From: Alphaproteobacteria bacterium
Lineage (GTDB): Bacteria > Pseudomonadota > Alphaproteobacteria > UBA2136 > UBA6156
Assembly: GCA_027489415.1 (NCBI GenBank)
Contig: JAIXZU010000160.1
Span: 1 to 8,179, forward strand
Length of the DNA: 8,179 bases
Direction of reading: 5' to 3'
The position numbers and the translations under genes were made by a program. Shown piece by piece: positions 5,295 through 8,179 of this stretch. Positions within the stretch are counted from its first letter, which is position 1, and every line of letters begins with the position of its first letter. The notes beneath the pieces were generated by a model, which worked only from the letters and a program-made list of their open reading frames with translations, ran no database searches and was not told the DNA's origin.

Positions 5295-5375
5295 GTCTTA
5301 CAGACTCCTAACATCAATTTTAATACGTACGGGTCTCGCGAAGCGGTTCCCGGTTAACACGCAAACGTCATACAT

Positions 5376-5387
5376 GAACCTAGGTTC
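5376..5387. promoter_or_regulatory. 12-bp perfect palindrome upstream of the outer-membrane protein gene
   Basis: GAACCTAGGTTC is a perfect palindrome located 82 nt upstream of the ATG at 5294. Its position and dyad symmetry fit an operator for a dimeric regulator. No regulator is known, and I could not place a convincing -10/-35 pair around it. Confidence 0.3.
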
Positions 5388-5432
5388 CGACGCTTGGCGC
5401 ATATTTAGACGTTTTCACCCGCCCGTCCACCT

Positions 5433-5467
5433 AAAAACCACGAAATCCGCCGCTTCGGCACGTTTCG
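5433..5467 (-). terminator. Possible terminator of rlmE
   Basis: On the minus strand CGAAA-(3 nt)-GCCG-AAG-CGGC-(3 nt)-TTTCG forms a hairpin with a symmetric internal loop. It is followed by TGG and five T's (5437-5433). It begins 30 nt after the rlmE stop. The stem is short and interrupted, so strength is uncertain. Confidence 0.4.
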
Positions 5468-5496
5468 AATGCCTACTTCGTTAGCGCGCTTGTGGC

Positions 5497-6141
5497 TTAT
5501 TTACGACGGTTTATACCCACCAGGAAGATTTCCCGACTCTCACTGCGGCTGGAACTCGGCTTGAACAGCTGCACACGCTCAAACATCGGCGCCAGTTGCT
5601 TTTTCGCATCATTTTCATAACCGTTCATGAAGATCTTGGTGCAGAAATTCCCGCCCATGCGCAGGTGGTTGGTCATGAAGTCTACCGCCAGCTCGGTCAG
5701 GCCCTGCGTGCGCAAGCCGTCGGTTTCTTTGTGGCCCACGGTGTTGGCGGCCATGTCGCACAGCACCACATCCACAAGGCTGCCGCCCACCGCGTCCAGC
5801 ACGGCGGCAAGGCCGGCATCGGTGGTGAAGTCACCTTGAATGAACGTCACGCCGCTCATCTCGTCACAGGGCAGCAGGTCAATGCCCACCACTTTGCAGC
5901 CGCGCTTGGCCGCAATCTGGCACCAGCTGCCGGGGGCGCAACCAAGGTCAACCACGTTGCCGCCACGCTTTAAGACATGGAACTTCTCATCAATTTCCAA
6001 AAGCTTATACGCCGCCCGTGCACGGTAACCTTCGGCCTGTGCTTTCAACACATACGGGTCACGCAACTGCCGTTTCACCCACTCCTTACTGCTCTGGGAG
6101 AGGGACTTTTTCCGGATACTCAGGCTCGGTGTCTTAACCAT
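5497..6141 (-). CDS. rlmE: 23S rRNA (uridine-2552-2'-O)-methyltransferase RlmE (FtsJ/RrmJ)
   Basis: RlmE uses S-adenosylmethionine to methylate the 2'-OH of U2552 in the A-loop of 23S rRNA, a late step of 50S subunit maturation. The family's K-D-K-E catalytic tetrad is present: Lys46 (RARAAYKL), Asp129 (CDMAAN), Lys169 (CTKIF) and Glu204 (SREIF). The SAM-binding motif is DLGCAPGSW (65-73). The N-terminal region SSKEWVKRQLRDPYVLKA (17-34) and the substrate-binding segment are as expected. At 214 aa it has full family length. AAGGG lies 6 nt before the ATG. The gene is divergent from rnhA across 126 nt. A possible promoter on the minus strand is TTGATA (6197-6192), 17 nt, then CCTAGA (6174-6169). 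Nothing is odd except Ala in place of the commoner Pro in the DMAPN motif. Confidence 0.96.
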   Translation of the reverse strand: MVKTPSLSIRKKSLSQSSKEWVKRQLRDPYVLKAQAEGYRARAAYKLLEIDEKFHVLKRGGNVVDLGCAPGSWCQIAAKRGCKVVGIDLLPCDEMSGVTFIQGDFTTDAGLAAVLDAVGGSLVDVVLCDMAANTVGHKETDGLRTQGLTELAVDFMTNHLRMGGNFCTKIFMNGYENDAKKQLAPMFERVQLFKPSSSRSESREIFLVGINRRK

Positions 6142-6168
6142 ACTAAGCCCTTACCGCGTTTCACCCGT

Positions 6169-6197
6169 TCTAGGCAACATTCTTAAACGCATATCAA
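6169..6197 (-). promoter_or_regulatory. Possible promoter of rlmE
   Basis: On the minus strand TTGATA (6197-6192) is followed after 17 nt by CCTAGA (6174-6169). The -35 is good and the -10 poor. The leader would contain the AAGGG ribosome site. Confidence 0.3.
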
Positions 6198-6225
6198 CCC
6201 TCATAATTCTGCCCAATCTTGTTCC

Positions 6226-6261
6226 TGTTCACTGGCCACTGGTCATTGTTCACTTTATACC
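6226..6261 (+). promoter_or_regulatory. Direct repeats and -10-like hexamer upstream of rnhA
   Basis: TGTTCACT occurs twice (6226-6233 and 6247-6254), spaced 21 bp start to start, which is two helical turns. TATACC (6256-6261) lies 12 nt before the rnhA ATG. With no Shine-Dalgarno visible, a leaderless rnhA transcript is plausible. The repeats could be a regulator site or chance. Confidence 0.3.
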
Positions 6262-6267
6262 ACTTCC

Positions 6268-6732
6268 ATGGATACCGCCACGAAGCCCGAACCTCCCGTC
6301 CACCTCTATACGGATGGAGCCTGCTCCGGTAACCCCGGCCCCGGCGGCTGGGGCGTGCTCATCCGCTATGGGAAGATGGAAAAGGAACTCTCTGGCGGGG
6401 AATTCCACACCACCAACAACCGCATGGAACTCACCGCCGCCATTCGTGGTCTGCAAGCCCTCACACGGCCCTGCACGGTGGTTTTGCACACGGACAGTCA
6501 ATACGTGGTGAAGGGCATCACCGAATGGCTCCCCGGCTGGAAACGCAAGGGCTGGAAGAACAGTCAGGGCAAACCGGTCGAGAACCGGGATCTCTGGGAA
6601 GAACTGGACAGCGCCACCCGCCCCCACAAAATCGACTGGAAATGGGTCAAGGGCCACGCCGGCCACGCCGAAAACGAGCGCGTCGACAAACTCGCCGTCG
6701 CCGCCGGCGTCAAATTCCGTAAAACCCTCTAA
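6268..6732 (+). CDS. rnhA: Ribonuclease HI
   Basis: RNase HI cuts the RNA strand of RNA-DNA hybrids, removing R-loops and primer RNA. All active-site residues are present with a constant +6 offset from the E. coli enzyme: Asp16 (YTDGACSGNPGPGGWG), Glu54 (NNRMELTA), Asp76 (HTDSQYV), His130 (VKGHAGH) and Asp140 (ENERVDKLA). The basic, Trp-rich handle that grips the hybrid is intact (GWKRKGWKNSQGKPVENRDLW, about 90-110). The length, 154 aa, is typical. There is no Shine-Dalgarno before the ATG, but TATACC lies 12 nt upstream. The gene is divergent from rlmE and 81 nt upstream of the YqgE-family gene, without a terminator between them, so read-through is possible. Confidence 0.97.
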   Translation: MDTATKPEPPVHLYTDGACSGNPGPGGWGVLIRYGKMEKELSGGEFHTTNNRMELTAAIRGLQALTRPCTVVLHTDSQYVVKGITEWLPGWKRKGWKNSQGKPVENRDLWEELDSATRPHKIDWKWVKGHAGHAENERVDKLAVAAGVKFRKTL

Positions 6733-6778
6733 TTCCTTACATTCCCTCCTGTTCCGCCCCCATCAAAAAATATCGTCA

Positions 6779-6807
6779 TTGACACTCCCCGCCCCACAGG
6801 CCACCCT
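6779..6807 (+). promoter_or_regulatory. Possible promoter of the YqgE-family gene
   Basis: TTGACA (6779-6784) is a perfect -35. With 17 nt spacing the -10 would be CACCCT (6802-6807), which matches the consensus poorly but keeps A at position 2 and T at position 6. That hexamer begins 12 nt before the ATG at 6814, as in the other start sites lacking a ribosome site. Confidence 0.35.
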
Positions 6808-6813
6808 GAACCC

Positions 6814-7434
6814 ATGATCATGACCCCGTCCTCCACCGAGACTCCCGTCATCACCAACCTGCGCAACCACGTGTTGCTCGCCACGGCGGAACTCAACGGC
6901 ACGTTCTTCGAACGCGCGGTCATCTATATCGCCAATCAGGGGGACGACGGCGCCATGGGCTTCGTCATCAACCAGCCCCTGCCGCGCGTGAACTTTACGG
7001 ACATCGCCCGCAGTATGGGCATCGAGGAACTCCTCGCCAGCGGCCGCAATAACCCCATCACCACCAAATCGCTGCCGATCATTTACCGCGGCGGTCCGGT
7101 CGAAAACACGCGCGGCTTCGTGCTCCACACACCCGAATATCACTTGGACGCCACGATCAAACTGACGCCCGACATCGCCCTCTCCGCGCAGTCGGATATC
7201 GTGACCGACATGGCCCGCGGCAACGGCCCGCGCCACGCCAATTTCTGCCTAGGCTATGCGGGATGGACTCCCGGTCAGCTGGAAACCGAACTCCACAGCA
7301 ACAGCTGGCTGGTCGCCCCCGCCACGCCGGAGCTCCTCTTCAAAGTCCCCCCCGCCGACCGCTACAACGCCGCCACCTCGCTCCTCGGCCTGAGCCCCCT
7401 TAACTTCTCTACCCAAACCATGGGCCTCGCCTAA
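6814..7434 (+). CDS. YqgE/AlgH (UPF0301) family protein
   Basis: The family hallmarks are present in order. NHVLLATAELNGTFFERAVIY (18-38) is the opening signature. GAMGFVINQP (46-55) is the core motif, and YRGGPVENTRGFVLH (about 90-104) follows. FCLGYAGWTPGQLETEL with NSWLVAPA (about 143-170) closes the domain. At 206 aa it is close to the usual ~185-190 aa plus a short N-terminal extension. The molecular role is unsettled; AlgH was linked to alginate regulation in Pseudomonas, but most members have no proven function. A second in-frame ATG at 6820 is possible. No good Shine-Dalgarno is seen. The stop is followed after 2 nt by the next ATG, so the two genes are probably cotranscribed and translationally coupled. 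Confidence 0.93.
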   Translation: MIMTPSSTETPVITNLRNHVLLATAELNGTFFERAVIYIANQGDDGAMGFVINQPLPRVNFTDIARSMGIEELLASGRNNPITTKSLPIIYRGGPVENTRGFVLHTPEYHLDATIKLTPDIALSAQSDIVTDMARGNGPRHANFCLGYAGWTPGQLETELHSNSWLVAPATPELLFKVPPADRYNAATSLLGLSPLNFSTQTMGLA

Positions 7435-7436
7435 TC

Positions 7437-7847
7437 ATGGTCCATAATCCCCCCGTAAGTATCGTGCGGGAATACCTGAATGCGATGGTCCAAAGGGACG
7501 TCGCAACAGCATCGGCCTACATCCATCCCGAAGCGACCATCATCTATCCGGGCGGCAAAACCTTCAATGCCATATCTACCTTGGCTGAATCATCTTCTGC
7601 CAAATTCAAAACGCTCTCAAAAACATTCGAACGTTTTGACTGTATGCCCACCGAAACAGGCACGCACGTTGTCTACGTATCAGGCCACCTCCACGGAACT
7701 TGGCCGGACGACACACCCTTCACCAATATCCGCTTCATCGACAGATACGAAATCAAGGACAACCTGATTGTCATGCAGGAAGTATGGAGCGACAGCGCCG
7801 AATTCCGCCTTGCAAAGCTCATTCACCATCAAGACAACCCCCAATAA
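7437..7847 (+). CDS. NTF2-like/SnoaL-like small protein
   Basis: The 136-aa protein fits the NTF2/SnoaL fold, a cone-shaped alpha+beta barrel used for enzymes and binding proteins. It opens with an N-terminal helix (SIVREYLNAMVQRDVATASAY, about 8-28), then HPEATIIYPGGKTF (30-43). A second helical stretch is followed by strands THVVYVSGHLHGTW (76-89) and FTNIRFIDRYEIKDNLIVMQEVWSD (94-118). The pattern RFIDRYEIKDNLIV is typical of the family's last strands. No catalytic residues can be assigned with confidence, and substrate is unknown. The ATG lies 2 nt after the stop of the YqgE-family gene, with no ribosome site of its own outside the upstream coding end, so translational coupling is likely. 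A family B hairpin repeat starts 4 nt after the stop. Confidence 0.8.
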   Translation: MVHNPPVSIVREYLNAMVQRDVATASAYIHPEATIIYPGGKTFNAISTLAESSSAKFKTLSKTFERFDCMPTETGTHVVYVSGHLHGTWPDDTPFTNIRFIDRYEIKDNLIVMQEVWSDSAEFRLAKLIHHQDNPQ

Positions 7848-7850
7848 AGG

Positions 7851-7920
7851 CGGCTTTCCCGGGCTGTGGCAGGCTCCAAAAATCCCATTTTTGGTAAGCC
7901 TGACCAGACCCGGGATCCCC
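7851..7920 (+). repeat. Family B hairpin repeat, copy B2 (complete)
   Basis: This is a long imperfect hairpin. TCCCGGG and AGGCT on the left pair with AGCCT and CCCGGGA on the right. An inner, perfect 8-bp hairpin CCAAAAAT-CCC-ATTTTTGG (7876-7894) sits at the top. It shares 28 identical bases with B1 on the left side and 15 on the right, and 19 bases with 32-50. The inner stem is written in different bases from B1 yet fully paired. No T-tract follows, so it is not a standard terminator. Confidence 0.88.
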
Positions 7921-7994
7921 TCATTCCAGCAGAGACCCAAAAACACTCAGCCAAGCCCCCCAAACCATCGGCCCCACCTAACCCAATCCCAAAA

Positions 7995-8017
7995 AGCAAG
8001 CTCCCCTCAAGGAGCCT
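7995..8017 (+). terminator. Weak terminator-like hairpin after the SnoaL-like gene
   Basis: AAAAAGC-AAGCTCC-CCTCAA-GGAGCCTT forms a 5-bp GCTCC/GGAGC stem, extended by an AA/TT pairing across a bulge. It is followed by CCATTT rather than a clean T-run. It could help end transcription of the upstream gene pair, but the match is poor. Confidence 0.3.
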
Positions 8018-8033
8018 TCCATTTGGCGCGAAG

Positions 8034-8088
8034 TATGGCCGCAAGGCCATAACTCACAAAGCGCCAGCCGCCAAAGGCGGAATCTCAG
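8034..8088 (+). repeat. Hairpin chain and TCTCAG upstream of repeat A3
   Basis: TATGGCC-GCAA-GGCCATA (8034-8051) is a perfect 7-bp stem with a GNRA tetraloop. CCGCC-AAA-GGCGG (8068-8080) is a perfect 5-bp stem. Two bases later comes TCTCAG (8083-8088), then the palindrome CTCGCGCGAG (8094-8103) at the edge of repeat A3. The hairpin-plus-TCTCAG module matches the arrangement before A2 at 4539-4560. Confidence 0.5.
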
Positions 8089-8096
8089 AACGGCTC

Positions 8097-8179
8097 GCGC
8101 GAGGCTACAAACGGTCATCCGGATAACGTTTTGGCGTGGCGCAGTGTACGAGCGTACATCAGCGGCGCCAAAACTTATC
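8097..8179 (+). repeat. Family A hairpin repeat, copy A3 (cut by window end)
   Basis: From 8109 to 8179, 68 of 71 bases match copy A2 (4583-4653). The apex TGTACG-AG-CGTACA and the TTTTGGCG/CGCCAAAA stem are intact. One of the three differences changes GGGTAA to GGATAA, which improves pairing with the right arm TTATCC. The other two (in the inner stem and loop) slightly weaken it. The rest of the right arm lies beyond the window. Confidence 0.85.

Larger units (their letters stand above)
7848..8179. other. Non-coding tail rich in hairpins
   Basis: I find no credible gene in these 332 bases. They hold a family B repeat (7851-7920), a pyrimidine/A-rich stretch with nothing recognisable (7921-7990), a chain of small hairpins (about 7995-8080), TCTCAG at 8083-8088, and a family A repeat cut by the window end (8097 on). 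Confidence 0.7.

Noticed and set aside
4767..5357. Plus-strand open frame opposite the outer-membrane barrel gene
   Set aside because: It is the antisense shadow of a gene with a signal peptide, barrel strands and terminal Phe.
7851..7920. Family B repeats as rho-independent terminators
   Set aside because: No T-tract follows the right arm in either copy, and the stem is interrupted near its centre.

Overview
The window looks like chromosomal DNA of a fairly GC-rich Gram-negative proteobacterium, most likely an alphaproteobacterium. The evidence is the style of the DnaB, RlmE and YqgE/AlgH-family proteins and an outer-membrane beta-barrel with a signal peptide. I could not run searches, so the order or genus is left open.

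Layout from left to right. 1-157: a repeat fragment and a promoter. 158-421: small hypothetical gene with its own terminator. 523-858: DUF465 (YdcH-like) small helical protein with its own terminator. 859-1123: a 104-nt hairpin repeat (family A), then two DnaA-box-like sites directly upstream of dnaB. 1124-2641: dnaB. 2655-2715: a second hairpin repeat (family B), broken at its right end. 2716 to about 3860: an AT-richer stretch holding one minus-strand gene for a membrane-anchored, coiled-coil protein of unknown function, probably acquired. 3979-4458: hypothetical gene with a near-consensus promoter and a strong terminator. 4539-4675: family A repeat plus an accessory hairpin. 4679-4730: nested inverted-repeat terminator. 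4734-5294 (minus): small outer-membrane beta-barrel protein. 5497-6141 (minus): rlmE. 6268-6732: rnhA, divergent from rlmE. 6814-7434: YqgE/AlgH family gene. 7437-7847: NTF2/SnoaL-like gene, 2 nt downstream and probably coupled. 7848-8179: non-coding, with a family B repeat, a chain of small hairpins and a family A repeat cut by the window end.

The recognised genes are housekeeping: the replicative helicase, 23S rRNA 2'-O-methylation, RNase HI, and an envelope porin. They do not form one pathway; most are single-gene units with their own promoter or terminator. The exception is yqgE plus the SnoaL-like gene.

The least ordinary content is non-coding. Two families of intergenic hairpin repeats recur, three copies each. 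Their stems differ between copies in both arms at once, so that pairing is kept. That is visible covariation and argues that the folded form (RNA or single-stranded DNA) is what is maintained. Several genes (dnaB, rnhA, the 332-aa gene, perhaps yqgE) lack a Shine-Dalgarno and have a -10-like hexamer about 11-13 nt before the start codon, which suggests leaderless mRNAs.
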